Origin: Bacillus massilinigeriensis
GTDB taxonomy: Bacteria > Bacillota > Bacilli > Bacillales > Cytobacillaceae
DNA length: 64,000 bases
Assembly (NCBI RefSeq): GCF_900117315.1
Contig: NZ_LT630337.1
Coordinates: 3,047,601-3,111,600 of the forward strand
Direction: 5' to 3'
Position 1 is the first letter of the stretch; each line of letters starts with the position of its first letter. This document shows positions 33,770-43,034 of the stretch, in pieces. The notes beneath the pieces are model-generated. The model ran no database searches and was not told the origin of the DNA. It saw only the letters and a list, made by a program, of their open reading frames with translations. The translations under genes and the position numbers were made by a program.

Positions 33770-35611
33770 TTAATATAAATCCCCATCGTTTTTATGTGGT
33801 TCTGTTGATTTTTTCTCTACTATGTCAACTTCCAATATAGCTTCAAGCTTTTTACCAGATTCACTTTCCCCAGTAACCGTAACATGTACTTTTCCTAGAC
33901 GTTTTGCAGTTAATTCACCAGAAGAATCGATTGCAGCCAAATATTCATTATCTACGCTATAAGATTTAATTATAATTTGTTCCAATGTCATGGTTGGATT
34001 TTTTTGGATTAATCCATCAACATCAATTATTTCTCCTTTAGTCATTGTAATAGGATTAAAGTAAATACTATCTAAAGGAGCGTAAACTAATACAGTAATT
34101 TCTTTAAATACATTTCCATCCTTTGGATGTTTTGGTCGAACAATCAGTTTCGTCTCACCAGGATTTGTTCCTACTATCGATTTGTGATCCTCACTAAAGT
34201 AAATATAAGAATCCGACGTATCATCCCATTCATAATCTTTATAGGTAGCATCATTAGGACCAACAATCACGTTTATTTTATCTAGTGGGTATTCTTGTCC
34301 CACTCTTAGCTTAATATTATCGGGATTAGCATTTATACTTTCTGCAAGTTTAATAACATGAACCTGAATTTCCTTAGTAATTTCACCAAAAGCATGCTTA
34401 ACTGTTAAAGTAATCGTTACATTACCAGGTTTTGTACCACTTGCAGTTACATTTCCTTGGTTATCTACACTTGCAATCGTTGGATCACTAGACTGCCAAA
34501 CGGTTTCTTCCACTATATCTTGAGAACCAACATATTCAACATTTATTTTTTTCGATTCTCCTAGATTAATAGAAACCTGATCAGTTACATTTACTTGGAT
34601 ATCCTTAACTGATATAGACAAAGGATTAAATGTCATAGTATCTTTAATATCCTGATTATCAACCTTAACGGCACTATTATTTAAATTATAATCTCCAATT
34701 TTTTTAGGAGTTAATGTAATAGAGAAGCGATAACTACCATTTTCTGCTTTAGCGTCACCGTTTTCTTCTTTATATTTGATGCTTAATTTACCACTTACTT
34801 TATTATTTTGAATACTAACATTAGACAAACCTTCTATGTCTGATGCTTTTATTTCAAAGTCTTGAGGGAAGGTTTCTTCGAAATTTAATTCTGCAGTTTT
34901 TAAATTTTGATTATTGCTGCCTCTTCCTTCATAAAAGCCTAAAAACTTCGCATAAAATTTTGGCTTAACACTTGGATCAAAGCATTTCTTTTGACTATCA
35001 TACTTATTTAAATCATTCAAGGTAACTCTTCCAAATCTCGCAAATTTCGTATAAACAGGTTTTTTCTTTTTACTTGATAAGTCTTTAACAACAGGTAAAA
35101 TAAAATCATCACCTGTAAGCGCTAGAGCCGCTAATCCAGCATCCACTTTACCGGTCTTTTCTCCCTTAACCAAATAAAAGCGATCACTAGTCGAGTTTAA
35201 ATCTGATATAGATATTGATTCCCAATAACCCCATAAAATATTTTCAAATAGGGTTGGTGAATCATTTCTTTTAGAGAAATTGATGATATCCACATTTTGA
35301 TCATTTGTCTGAGGACCTTCATATAGCAAAACATTTTGATTCTGCTTTCCTTCTAAGTAACTCTCTGTTACTGCAAACGGTCTTAAATTCCATTGTGAGA
35401 CTACTATATCTGATTCATAGCTATCCTTTGGGTTGACCCAATAATTTATAGTTAAAGGTGTCCCTTGTTCATACAATTCAGTATTAGGTTCAATATCGCG
35501 TGATAAGTCTACTAAATCGCTCAATTTTACATTATTCTTGTCACCAGACCAAAATCCGCATCCAGTTAAAACTAATAACAGTGAAACTACTATATAGATT
35601 ATTTTCCGCAT
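33770..35611 (-). CDS. Lipoprotein with Ig-like (BIG_2) domains
   Basis: Lipoprotein signal peptide with lipobox LVLTGC (Cys18). An N-terminal region of about 300 residues, not recognised, contains LKTAELNFEETFPQDFEIKA. Then about three bacterial Ig-like domains: near 335-425 (WQSSDPTIASVDNQGNVTA, the BIG_2 hallmark), 430-515 (NPDNIKLRVGQEYPLDKI) and 520-605 (ELTAKRLGKVHVTVTG). 613 aa. ATG 35611 lies eight bases after GAGGTGG; a GTG inside that site is rejected. Convergent with the minor pilin genes and inside the pilus locus, so a surface partner of the pilus is possible but unproven. Confidence 0.8.
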   Translation of the reverse strand: MRKIIYIVVSLLLVLTGCGFWSGDKNNVKLSDLVDLSRDIEPNTELYEQGTPLTINYWVNPKDSYESDIVVSQWNLRPFAVTESYLEGKQNQNVLLYEGPQTNDQNVDIINFSKRNDSPTLFENILWGYWESISISDLNSTSDRFYLVKGEKTGKVDAGLAALALTGDDFILPVVKDLSSKKKKPVYTKFARFGRVTLNDLNKYDSQKKCFDPSVKPKFYAKFLGFYEGRGSNNQNLKTAELNFEETFPQDFEIKASDIEGLSNVSIQNNKVSGKLSIKYKEENGDAKAENGSYRFSITLTPKKIGDYNLNNSAVKVDNQDIKDTMTFNPLSISVKDIQVNVTDQVSINLGESKKINVEYVGSQDIVEETVWQSSDPTIASVDNQGNVTASGTKPGNVTITLTVKHAFGEITKEIQVHVIKLAESINANPDNIKLRVGQEYPLDKINVIVGPNDATYKDYEWDDTSDSYIYFSEDHKSIVGTNPGETKLIVRPKHPKDGNVFKEITVLVYAPLDSIYFNPITMTKGEIIDVDGLIQKNPTMTLEQIIIKSYSVDNEYLAAIDSSGELTAKRLGKVHVTVTGESESGKKLEAILEVDIVEKKSTEPHKNDGDLY

Positions 35612-35724
35612 TGAACTTACCACCTCGATTTGACTATTTTCTAAATTACATATGGTTCCTTTATACTATTATATCAGGTATAGTATCTAACAAGAATAGT
35701 TTTATTTTGAAAAATTTGACCAAA

Positions 35725-35767
35725 AGGTGCCAGGCACCATCCAAAATTTGGATGGTGCCTGGCACCT
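35725..35767. repeat. 43-bp near-perfect palindrome (GGTGCC family)
   Basis: A 21-bp arm (35725-35745, AGGTGCCAGGCACC...) and its exact complement (35747-35767) are separated by one base. The folC stop codon TAG lies at the right end. Each arm itself contains the smaller palindrome GGTGCCAGGCACC. Similar fragments occur elsewhere in this window. Confidence 0.95.
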
Positions 35768-37055
35768 ATATAAATGGTTTTACTTCTGATAGAAAATAAA
35801 GAGATCCAGTGATTATTATCATTTCATTTTCCTTTAGGTCATTTCTCTCATCACTGATAGCTTCTTTCCAGCTTGAAGCTATACTTTTGTTCTCTGAACT
35901 GCTTAGGTCATATAATGATTGTGCGGTAGCTGCCCTTGGATAGTCGAATTCGACAAATGTTATTTTGTCAGCTATTTCATCTAGATGACTAATCATTTTG
36001 TCTAGTTTTTTATCATTTAGTCCAGCAAATATCACTCGTTTCCTTCTCTCTGGGTATCTCCTCTGCAATTCCAGAACGAGCGATTGGATTCCTTCTTCAT
36101 TATGAGCCCCATCCATCATAATAAATGGTTGCTTCGAGATAATCTCAAATCTACCTGGCCAATAAGCTCGCTTCAAGCCATTTTTGATGTTTTCTTCATC
36201 TATTAAAAAGGAATAATAGTTTTTTAATAATATCGCAGTCATAACAGCTAACCCAGCATTCTCTGTTTGATGCTTCCCTATCATTTGGATCTCAAGCTTG
36301 TCCAACTGTTGAAAGGCTGTTTTTACACCGAAGGATTCACCATTCTCCATCGACTGATGATTTTCGACCGTAAATTGATTGCCTAATAGGTACAATTGTG
36401 CTTTTTTTGCTTGAGCTTCGTTGATGATTACTTTCAACGCTTCCTGCTGCTTAACTGCAGCCACTACTTTTACACCGTTTTTTATTATTCCTGCTTTCTC
36501 ATAGGCAATCTTCTCGTATGTATCTCCAAGAATATTCGTGTGATCTAACCCTATACTCGTAATTACAGATATTAACGGATAAATGATATTCGTTGAATCC
36601 AATCTTCCCCCAAGACCGACTTCGTAAAGAACAATATCAACGGGATGGATGTGAGAGAAATAATACATGGACATGACAGTGATTATTTCAAACTCGGTTG
36701 GGCATCCCCACTCGGTTTCTTCCAGTTCATCACAAAGAGGTTTAATGATATTGGCGAGCTGAACAATTTCCTCATCGGAAATTGGTTTTCCATTAACACT
36801 GATTCTTTCATTAAACTGCTCAAAATATGGGGAGGTGAAGGATCCAACCGTGTATCCTGCTTCCTCCAAAATACAGCGAAGAAAGGTTAAAGTGGACCCT
36901 TTCCCGTTTGTCCCACCGATATGAACCGTTTTTAACCTTCTTTCTGGATGGTCCAGCTTTTCCATCATCATTTCCATTCTCTTTAATCCTGGTTTAATCC
37001 CAAGTCGTAAGCGACCATGAATCCAGTCTATTGTTTCTTGATATGAAGTAAACAA
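35766..37055 (-). CDS. folC: Folylpolyglutamate synthase / dihydrofolate synthase
   Basis: Mur-ligase-fold ATP enzyme adding glutamate to dihydropteroate and folates. P-loop GTNGKGS at 48-54, then FTSPYFEQFNERI, the catalytic-lysine region YEKAGIIK and the C-terminal domain signature DGAHNEEGIQSL. 429 aa. Start MFTSYQETIDWIHGR at 37055 is the family N-terminus. Lies downstream of valS as in B. subtilis, and its stop codon falls inside a large palindrome. Confidence 0.96.
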   Translation of the reverse strand: MFTSYQETIDWIHGRLRLGIKPGLKRMEMMMEKLDHPERRLKTVHIGGTNGKGSTLTFLRCILEEAGYTVGSFTSPYFEQFNERISVNGKPISDEEIVQLANIIKPLCDELEETEWGCPTEFEIITVMSMYYFSHIHPVDIVLYEVGLGGRLDSTNIIYPLISVITSIGLDHTNILGDTYEKIAYEKAGIIKNGVKVVAAVKQQEALKVIINEAQAKKAQLYLLGNQFTVENHQSMENGESFGVKTAFQQLDKLEIQMIGKHQTENAGLAVMTAILLKNYYSFLIDEENIKNGLKRAYWPGRFEIISKQPFIMMDGAHNEEGIQSLVLELQRRYPERRKRVIFAGLNDKKLDKMISHLDEIADKITFVEFDYPRAATAQSLYDLSSSENKSIASSWKEAISDERNDLKENEMIIITGSLYFLSEVKPFI

Positions 37056-37081
37056 AGCTTGTCTCCCCTTTTATGATTTGC

Positions 37082-37119
37082 GAATGAAAACGAACCCTTT
37101 TTAGGGTCCGTCTTCATTC
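37082..37119. repeat. Stem-loop between valS and folC
   Basis: GAATGAAAACGAACCC and GGGTCCGTCTTCATTC pair with two mismatches around a TTTTTA loop. No T run follows on the minus strand; may be an mRNA processing or stability element. Confidence 0.5.
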
Positions 37120-37219
37120 AAGATAACTAGAGTGAAAGTTCCTGAATCAAGACAAACCTCTTTCACCCTATATAAGCTTTAATCTTTTGGGTATTACTTA
37201 AGATGACCATGAATGATTT

Positions 37220-37239
37220 GGGACGAAGGTACCTGTCCC
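37220..37239. repeat. GGGAC-AGGTACCT-GTCCC palindrome
   Basis: GGGAC (37220-37224) and GTCCC (37235-37239) flank AGGTACCT, 13 bases from the valS stop; a second ATGTCCC follows. Related in core to the other GGTACC/GGTGCC repeats here. Confidence 0.6.
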
Positions 37240-37251
37240 TATGTCCCTGCC

Positions 37252-39897
37252 TCACTGCTCTTTCATTTCCTTCAATCTTGCTTCGACAGCAGCACGTCTT
37301 TCTAAGTAATCCTTTTCCTTTGCTCTTTCCTCTTCGATTACTTTTGCAGGTGCCTTTTTGACAAATCCTTCATTGCTTAGTTTCTTTTGTACGCGTTCGA
37401 CTTCCTTATTTAATCGGTCAAGCTCTTTTTCAAGACGAGCGATTTCTTCTTCGATGTTAATTAGACCTGCTAATGGAAGAATGATTTCTGCGCCAGTTAC
37501 AACAGCTGTCATCGCTTTATCTGGTGCATCCACGTCAGTACCTAATGTTAATTCCTCTGGGTTACAGAAGCGTTCGATATATGCACGATTTTTTTCTAAT
37601 ACAGCTAAGATGGCGTCATCCTTTGCCTTTACAACCATATTAATTTTCTTACTTAACGGCGTATTTACCTCAGCACGAATATTACGTACGGAACGAATGA
37701 TTTCAACAAGAAGCTTCATTTCCTCAGCAGCCTGTGCATCGGAGAGATTCTCATCGACCTCTGGCCATTTAGCAACCGTAATGGATTCCCCTTGGTGAGG
37801 AAGGTTTTGCCAAATTTCTTCTGAAATAAATGGCATGAATGGATGCAATAATCTCATTGTTTGATCTAAGACATAGGCTAAAATGGAACGTGTTGTTTTC
37901 TTCGCTGCCTCATCTTCACCATTCAATGGAAGCTTCGACATTTCAATATACCAATCACAGAAATCATCCCAAATGAAGTTATAAAGAATGCGGCCAACTT
38001 CCCCAAATTCATAGCGATCAGATAATCTTGTTACCGTTTCAATGGTTTCGTTTAAACGGGTTAGAATCCATTTATCGGCAACTGATTTATCTCCACTTAA
38101 ATCAATTTCATCATAAGTTAATCCGTTCATATTCATAAGGGCAAAACGGGAAGCATTCCAGATTTTATTCGCAAAGTTCCAGGTTGCTTCAACCTTTTCA
38201 ACGCTAAAACGGAGATCTTGCCCTGGTGAGCTTCCTGTAGATAAGAAGTAGCGCAAGGAATCTGCCCCGTACTTGTCAATGACTTCCATTGGATCAACGC
38301 CATTACCTAATGATTTACTCATTTTTCTTCCTTCAGAATCTCGAACTAAGCCGTGGATAAGAACATCCTTAAATGGTCGTTCCCCAGTGAACTCAATCGC
38401 TTGGAAAATCATGCGAGAAACCCAGAAGAAAATAATATCATAACCGGTAACAAGTGCATCGGTTGGGTAATAACGTTTAAAGTCAGCTGCCTCTTTATCC
38501 GGCCAGCCCATCGTTGAGAAAGGCCAAAGGGCTGAACTAAACCAAGTATCTAGTACATCCTTATCCTGCTCCCAATTTTCAATATCCGCGGGTGCCTCAT
38601 GGCCGACATATACTTCTCCAGTTTCCTTATGATACCAAGCAGGAATACGATGTCCCCACCAAAGCTGACGGGAAATACACCAGTCACGAATATTTTCCAT
38701 CCAGTGTAAATAGGTTTTTTCGAAGCGCTCCGGAACAAAGTTTACTTTGCCCTCCTTTTGCTGAAGAGCGATGGCTTCATCAGCTAATGGCTGCATTTTT
38801 ACAAACCATTGAGTGGATAAATATGGCTCAACAACAGCTCCACTACGTTCAGAGTGGCCAACGGAATGGAGGTGATCCTCAATCTTGAAAAGAACGCCTT
38901 GTTCTTGAAGGTCTTTGACAATTTGCTTACGGCATTCAAAACGGTCCATTCCTTGGTACTTGCCTGCCTTGTCATTCATCGTTCCGTCTTCATTCATTAC
39001 CAGGATTCGTTCTAAGTTATGACGGTTTCCTACTTCAAAATCATTCGGGTCATGAGCAGGAGTAATTTTCACCGCACCTGAACCGAATTCCATATCGACA
39101 TAATCATCACCAACAATTGGGATTTCGCGACCAACAATTGGTAAAATAACAGTTTTCCCAATTAAATGCTTGTAGCGCTCATCCTCAGGATGAACAGCCA
39201 CCGCAGTATCTCCAAGCATTGTTTCCGGACGAGTCGTTGCGATTTCAATTGAACCAGTACCATCAGCTAGCGGGTACCTCATATGATAAAATGCACCCTG
39301 AACATCCTTATAAATAACCTCGATATCAGATAGGGCTGTTTTCGTTGAAGGATCCCAGTTAATAATGTATTCCCCGCGGTAAATGAGACCTTTATTATAA
39401 AGTGTAACAAACACTTCTCTTACAGCCTTTGAAAGACCTTCATCAAGTGTAAAACGCTCGCGGTTATAATCTAAACCAAGACCTAGCTTTGCCCATTGTT
39501 GACGGATAAAGGAAGCATACTCTTCCTTCCACTTCCATGTTTCCTCAACAAATTTTTCCCTGCCTAAGTCATAGCGGCTCTTGCCTTCGCTGCGGAGCTT
39601 TTGTTCAACTTTCGCTTGAGTAGCAATCCCGGCATGGTCCATCCCTGGTAGCCATAGTACATCATAACCCTGCATACGCTTCATTCGCGTTAAAATATCC
39701 TGTAATGTCGTATCCCATGCATGACCTAAATGTAGCTTTCCAGTTACATTTGGTGGTGGAATAACGATTGTATAAGGTTGTTTTTTCTCATCACCCGTTG
39801 CTTCGAAGAATTTCCCCTTTAACCACCAATCATATCTTCCTTGTTCTATTGATTGTGGATCGTATTTTGTCGGCATTGATAATTCATTTGACTCCAT
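37252..39897 (-). CDS. valS: Valyl-tRNA synthetase
   Basis: Class I synthetase charging tRNA-Val. HIGH motif as [20 protein letters not shown] loop as [11 protein letters not shown], an editing domain between them ([19 protein letters not shown]), and a C-terminal coiled coil ([19 protein letters not shown]). ATG 39897 ([14 protein letters not shown]) follows AAAGGAAG and matches the Bacillus N-terminus; a longer frame to 39951 runs into the T-box terminator. 881 aa. Controlled by an upstream T-box. Confidence 0.97.
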   Translation of the reverse strand: MESNELSMPTKYDPQSIEQGRYDWWLKGKFFEATGDEKKQPYTIVIPPPNVTGKLHLGHAWDTTLQDILTRMKRMQGYDVLWLPGMDHAGIATQAKVEQKLRSEGKSRYDLGREKFVEETWKWKEEYASFIRQQWAKLGLGLDYNRERFTLDEGLSKAVREVFVTLYNKGLIYRGEYIINWDPSTKTALSDIEVIYKDVQGAFYHMRYPLADGTGSIEIATTRPETMLGDTAVAVHPEDERYKHLIGKTVILPIVGREIPIVGDDYVDMEFGSGAVKITPAHDPNDFEVGNRHNLERILVMNEDGTMNDKAGKYQGMDRFECRKQIVKDLQEQGVLFKIEDHLHSVGHSERSGAVVEPYLSTQWFVKMQPLADEAIALQQKEGKVNFVPERFEKTYLHWMENIRDWCISRQLWWGHRIPAWYHKETGEVYVGHEAPADIENWEQDKDVLDTWFSSALWPFSTMGWPDKEAADFKRYYPTDALVTGYDIIFFWVSRMIFQAIEFTGERPFKDVLIHGLVRDSEGRKMSKSLGNGVDPMEVIDKYGADSLRYFLSTGSSPGQDLRFSVEKVEATWNFANKIWNASRFALMNMNGLTYDEIDLSGDKSVADKWILTRLNETIETVTRLSDRYEFGEVGRILYNFIWDDFCDWYIEMSKLPLNGEDEAAKKTTRSILAYVLDQTMRLLHPFMPFISEEIWQNLPHQGESITVAKWPEVDENLSDAQAAEEMKLLVEIIRSVRNIRAEVNTPLSKKINMVVKAKDDAILAVLEKNRAYIERFCNPEELTLGTDVDAPDKAMTAVVTGAEIILPLAGLINIEEEIARLEKELDRLNKEVERVQKKLSNEGFVKKAPAKVIEEERAKEKDYLERRAAVEARLKEMKEQ

Positions 39898-39934
39898 TTC
39901 ATTTCTTCCTTTCCAATAAAAAATATCTTCAGTC

Positions 39935-40214
39935 AAAAACAAAAACTCCACTCATCCATAAAAGGACGAATGGAGTGCTGTTCGCGGTACCACCTTTTTT
40001 TCCAATCAAGTTATCTTAATTGGCACTTAATCAAATAACGGATTTCCCGTCCTTCATTACTCAAACAAAATGTTTTTTCACAAAAGAAGCTCAAGGGTGA
40101 CTTCCAATGGGTCTGCTTAGAAAATCTCACAGCTAATAATTTTCCTCTCTTAAAGCAGCTTTTCCGTTGTACTCTTCCCTTTCGAAGCATTTCACTATGT
40201 AATTTATAATCATT
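39935..40214 (-). ncRNA. valS T-box riboswitch (GUC specifier)
   Basis: The conserved T-box TGGTACCGCG is at 39983-39992 on the minus strand. A terminator (ACTCCATTCGTCC / GGATGAGTGGAGT, then a T tract) follows, and the alternative antiterminator would use the T-box. In Stem I, GAAGTCA places the Val codon GTC at 40099-40101 and an AGTA loop motif (AGAGTACAACG) lies on the 5' side. Uncharged tRNA-Val should promote readthrough into valS. Confidence 0.93.
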
Positions 40215-40244
40215 ATACTACAAAATAATGTGAACTGTCGTCAA
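40215..40244 (-). promoter_or_regulatory. Promoter of the valS T-box transcript
   Basis: Minus strand TTGACG (40239-40244), 18-bp spacer, TAGTAT (40215-40220). An overlapping TATAAT at 40212-40217 has a less suitable spacing. Confidence 0.6.
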
Positions 40245-40343
40245 TAAGGATAACCTAATTTTTTATTATTCATACCCCGTTTTAGAATGAGGCAGTAAAT
40301 TTATGACTTATGAAGAAATATTCTATTCAACCTTAAAAATGGA

Positions 40344-40371
40344 ACATACCTATCAATTTTTTCATAGATTA
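40344..40371 (+). promoter_or_regulatory. Candidate SigK promoter
   Basis: AC (40344-40345), 17-bp spacer, CATAGATTA (40363-40371). This fits the mother-cell SigK pattern AC-N16/17-CATANNNTA, and it ends 35 bases before the small membrane protein start. The motif is short, so chance occurrence is possible. Confidence 0.4.
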
Positions 40372-40406
40372 GGATAAGGGGGAAATTATTTTAGGGGGGA
40401 CATTTT

Positions 40407-40595
40407 TTGAAAAAGTATAATCATTACCGTTATCCACCATGGCTAAGGACATGCAGAAATGTTTGTGCCCAATTCATTATTCCATTTTGTGTCTTTCAGG
40501 GCATTCGGACAATTTTTATTCCAACAACCTTTGATGTATTATTACTATCTATCTTAATTTTGCTGGCATTAGGTATTTATTTGGACATAATATAG
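40407..40595 (+). CDS. Small membrane protein (62 aa), unrecognised
   Basis: TTG start after a strong AGGGGGGA ribosome site. Basic N-terminus (MKKYNHYRYPPWLRTCRNVC), a hydrophobic middle (AQFIIPFCVFQGIRTIF) and a C-terminal hydrophobic helix (VLLLSILILLALGIYL); two membrane segments are likely. Three cysteines. I do not recognise the family. Its good ribosome site, clean hairpin downstream and position next to sporulation genes suggest a real gene, perhaps expressed in the mother cell. Confidence 0.7.
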   Translation: MKKYNHYRYPPWLRTCRNVCAQFIIPFCVFQGIRTIFIPTTFDVLLLSILILLALGIYLDII

Positions 40596-40624
40596 AGCCC
40601 AACCACATTTACGATGTTTGGGCT
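40595..40624. terminator. Bidirectional hairpin between the small gene and ysxE
   Basis: GAGCCCAA(C)CACAT pairs with ATG-TTTGGGCTC. The ysxE stop lies in the loop and the small gene's stop at its left edge. T tracts are weak on both sides. Confidence 0.65.
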
Positions 40625-41655
40625 CCATCATTATTTGCTTTCTGCTGCTTTTTTTGATTCTCAATTTCCGTTATTTTCATAACGACGTATTCTGTATTTT
40701 TAAGTAACCAATATTTTTTCTGCAATTGCTGAACAAGCCTTCTTTCATTCATACTTCTTGGTGAGTTATGATACTTTTCTGCAATTCTAAGTACAGGGCT
40801 TGGATGGGCAAAGTAAGCTAATAACAACAGCATTTCATCCTCTTTAAGTGGAAAGAATTTCATATAAGTATAGAACCAATCTACACATTCATTGCTTTGC
40901 TTTGGAAATCCACTTAAGTTGCGTGACAAATAAGGCAAGAGGTCATGAATAGGGGAGGTGAGCTTTGCATTTTCGAAATTGATGAAATATCCATAACCTC
41001 TGTCATCATATAAAAAATGCTCAGTTGAAATTTTCCCATGGACCAACACTCTTCTTGCTTTTTCTTGATCCTTTGTTTTCTCAAACCACTCTTTGAATTT
41101 GTTGATCGAATACTTAATAGCCTGATTGATGTCATGAAAGTATAAGCAAAAGAGTAATTCAAAGGGGGACATGTATATTTTTGCTTCACATCTCTCAATA
41201 AACCCCTCAAGAAATTCGCTGTCACTCTCCCATTGATTTATGGTGGTTTCATAGTGTAGGTTCCGTTCTTCTTTGCTAATATTAATTTCACCCACTGACA
41301 ACGTATGAAGCCTTGCTAGTTCCCTGAAGAGCTGCAGATGTTTTTCCTTTCGTTCTTCCTTTTCCTCATTCGGAAGCCAAGGCATTAAATAATATAATTC
41401 ATTCTGAAATAAAACAGCATATCGACCATCATTTGTTGGATAAATGGGAACCACCCTGTTATAGCCTTTTTGATATAAAAATTGAATGTGGCGGATAAAA
41501 TCTGTCCCCATATTTGGTGAAAGCTTCTTTAAAGCAAAGGTTCCTTTATCTGAGTATACCCTTTGAATCCTTCCAAAATCTTCAACAAAGTATGGCTTAA
41601 TACCATATGGCTTTAATATGGAAATGGTCTTCTCGAGTTGTATATGCTCTCCCAT
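40609..41655 (-). CDS. ysxE: YsxE-like spore coat-associated kinase-fold protein
   Basis: CotS/YsxE family with a phosphotransferase (APH-like) fold: RVYSDKGTFALKKL near residues 30-45 (ATP-lysine region), YYLMPWLPNEEK, and RRVLVHGKISTEHFLYDD (catalytic-loop region HGxxxxxxF). YsxE takes part in spore encasement in B. subtilis with SafA and SpoVID. I start at ATG 41655; a longer frame to 41697 has no ribosome site, and 41655 itself has a poor one, so the start is uncertain. Follows spoVID. Confidence 0.88.
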   Translation of the reverse strand: MGEHIQLEKTISILKPYGIKPYFVEDFGRIQRVYSDKGTFALKKLSPNMGTDFIRHIQFLYQKGYNRVVPIYPTNDGRYAVLFQNELYYLMPWLPNEEKEERKEKHLQLFRELARLHTLSVGEINISKEERNLHYETTINQWESDSEFLEGFIERCEAKIYMSPFELLFCLYFHDINQAIKYSINKFKEWFEKTKDQEKARRVLVHGKISTEHFLYDDRGYGYFINFENAKLTSPIHDLLPYLSRNLSGFPKQSNECVDWFYTYMKFFPLKEDEMLLLLAYFAHPSPVLRIAEKYHNSPRSMNERRLVQQLQKKYWLLKNTEYVVMKITEIENQKKQQKANNDGAQTS

Positions 41656-41746
41656 CCTAATACACTCGCTTTCATATGCATGGATGCATTTAATCATAAG
41701 GATAGTGGAATGAAATGATTGATGCTAGGGAATGTCATCTTTCTCT

Positions 41747-41783
41747 AAACAAAAGAATTGAGTAGACAATCATATCTACTCAA
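41747..41783 (-). terminator. spoVID terminator
   Basis: Minus strand TTGAGTAGA / TCTACTCAA perfect 9-bp stem, 8-base loop, then TTCTTTTGTTT. Confidence 0.88.
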
Positions 41784-41795
41784 CCTTCTACCCTA

Positions 41796-42890
41796 TTAGT
41801 TTCGGGTTACTGTAACGGGAATATATAATACCTGCCCTACATAGACATCTTGATTAAATTCTAATTGGTTCACTCGCATGAGTTGTTGAATGGATACTTC
41901 GTAGCGTTCGGCAAGCTGATTGAGCGTTTCTCCTTGCTGAACGATGCAAACTTTTAATCTGGTTAAATCAGGTGTATCCTCTTTTCGTGCAAAAAACTCA
42001 GACAAGGTTAAGCTTTTCTTTTTCTTTGAAAATAATTTCTTTTTTAGTATGTTTTCAGAAGAAGAAGAGGATTCACTTTCTTGAGATTCATCAGTTTCCA
42101 TCTCAGTACCTTCTTCAGGAACTTTCACTTCTACTTCTTTGTCATTTCGTGCAGCAGAAATAACCAAATCTGGAGTATTCGCAGTCTGTGCTTGATTAAC
42201 CTGAACTATCGGGATCTCTTTTTCCACATTATCTTCCTGAAGGGATCCCGTTGGTTGATTTTCGTTAGTATCTGGTTTTTTCCTTGCAACTGCCTCAAAT
42301 GGAACGTTAAGCTCATCCTGTTTTTCCTCTATTGCCCCTTGAATGTGGATTTCTTCTAATTCTTCTTCCTCTTTTGTATCATCGATCACTGGTCGACTCA
42401 ATGGGCTTAGATCATACCCTTGAACAGGTTGAGGAACATCTACTGGCTCTGAACTTACTTGCTCTTCTTCATATAATCCTGTAATGCTTATTTCAGCAGT
42501 CAATTTCATCAGACTTCGCTCAGGAAATACATAATCAAAGGATGCCACTTCTACATCAATGTCGTAAACGCTTTGAACACGACTATTTGGAATGGAAATA
42601 TCAACTGGGAATCGATGAGAAAACTCATATATCCCTTCTTCTCTTTCCTCCACATGCTGCACAAATTTTGGTGCAGGGAATTGCTCTTCTTCCTCTTGTT
42701 GTTCATTATGACATCTATATTCTCCAGTTAATTGTAAAGCTCCTTGTATCGAAACATATAGGTCATTATCTTGTATTGTAATATCAGGGTCAATGGATAT
42801 GGATATCAGTTCAGATACTTCCTGTCCTTTTTGAAACCAAACCGATTCTTCTATTGAAAATCGTAATACAGACTGATTCCCTTGAGACAA
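41796..42890 (-). CDS. spoVID: Spore coat morphogenetic protein SpoVID
   Basis: Mother-cell protein that directs coat layers to encase the forespore. The N-terminal region about 1-130 (LRFSIEESVWFQKGQEVSE) is the conserved SpoVID_N domain. A long acidic, Gln/Glu-rich middle follows, and residues about 315-362 are a LysM domain (VCIVQQGETLNQLAERYEVS to VGQVLYIPV). The TTG start at 42890 has an AAAGGAGG site seven bases upstream; the frame extends further but is rejected. 364 aa, shorter than the B. subtilis protein in the variable middle. Confidence 0.92.
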   Translation of the reverse strand: MSQGNQSVLRFSIEESVWFQKGQEVSELISISIDPDITIQDNDLYVSIQGALQLTGEYRCHNEQQEEEEQFPAPKFVQHVEEREEGIYEFSHRFPVDISIPNSRVQSVYDIDVEVASFDYVFPERSLMKLTAEISITGLYEEEQVSSEPVDVPQPVQGYDLSPLSRPVIDDTKEEEELEEIHIQGAIEEKQDELNVPFEAVARKKPDTNENQPTGSLQEDNVEKEIPIVQVNQAQTANTPDLVISAARNDKEVEVKVPEEGTEMETDESQESESSSSSENILKKKLFSKKKKSLTLSEFFARKEDTPDLTRLKVCIVQQGETLNQLAERYEVSIQQLMRVNQLEFNQDVYVGQVLYIPVTVTRN

Positions 42891-42967
42891 AGCGACTCCT
42901 CCTTTCATAACATTCCGTTTAATCACTATGTCATTATCACTCTATGAATGGAGGTCCGTTTTTATGA

Positions 42968-43023
42968 TAAAAAAATAAGGCTAAGGCACCTGACACTTAC
43001 TGGGATGTCCGGTACCTTAACCT
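42968..43023 (-). terminator. hem operon terminator built on a GGTACC-type repeat
   Basis: An 18-bp imperfect stem (AGGTTAAGGTACCGGACA with TGTCAGGTGCCTTAGCCT, three G-U or mismatched pairs) precedes a T run (CTTATTTTTTT). It lies 12 bases past the hemL stop. Confidence 0.85.
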
Positions 43024-43034
43024 CTAATCACGTT

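Noticed and set aside
39897-39951. N-terminal extension of ValS by 18 residues
   Set aside because: The extension lies in the T-box terminator region, and ATG 39897 has an AAAGGA site and matches the Bacillus ValS start.
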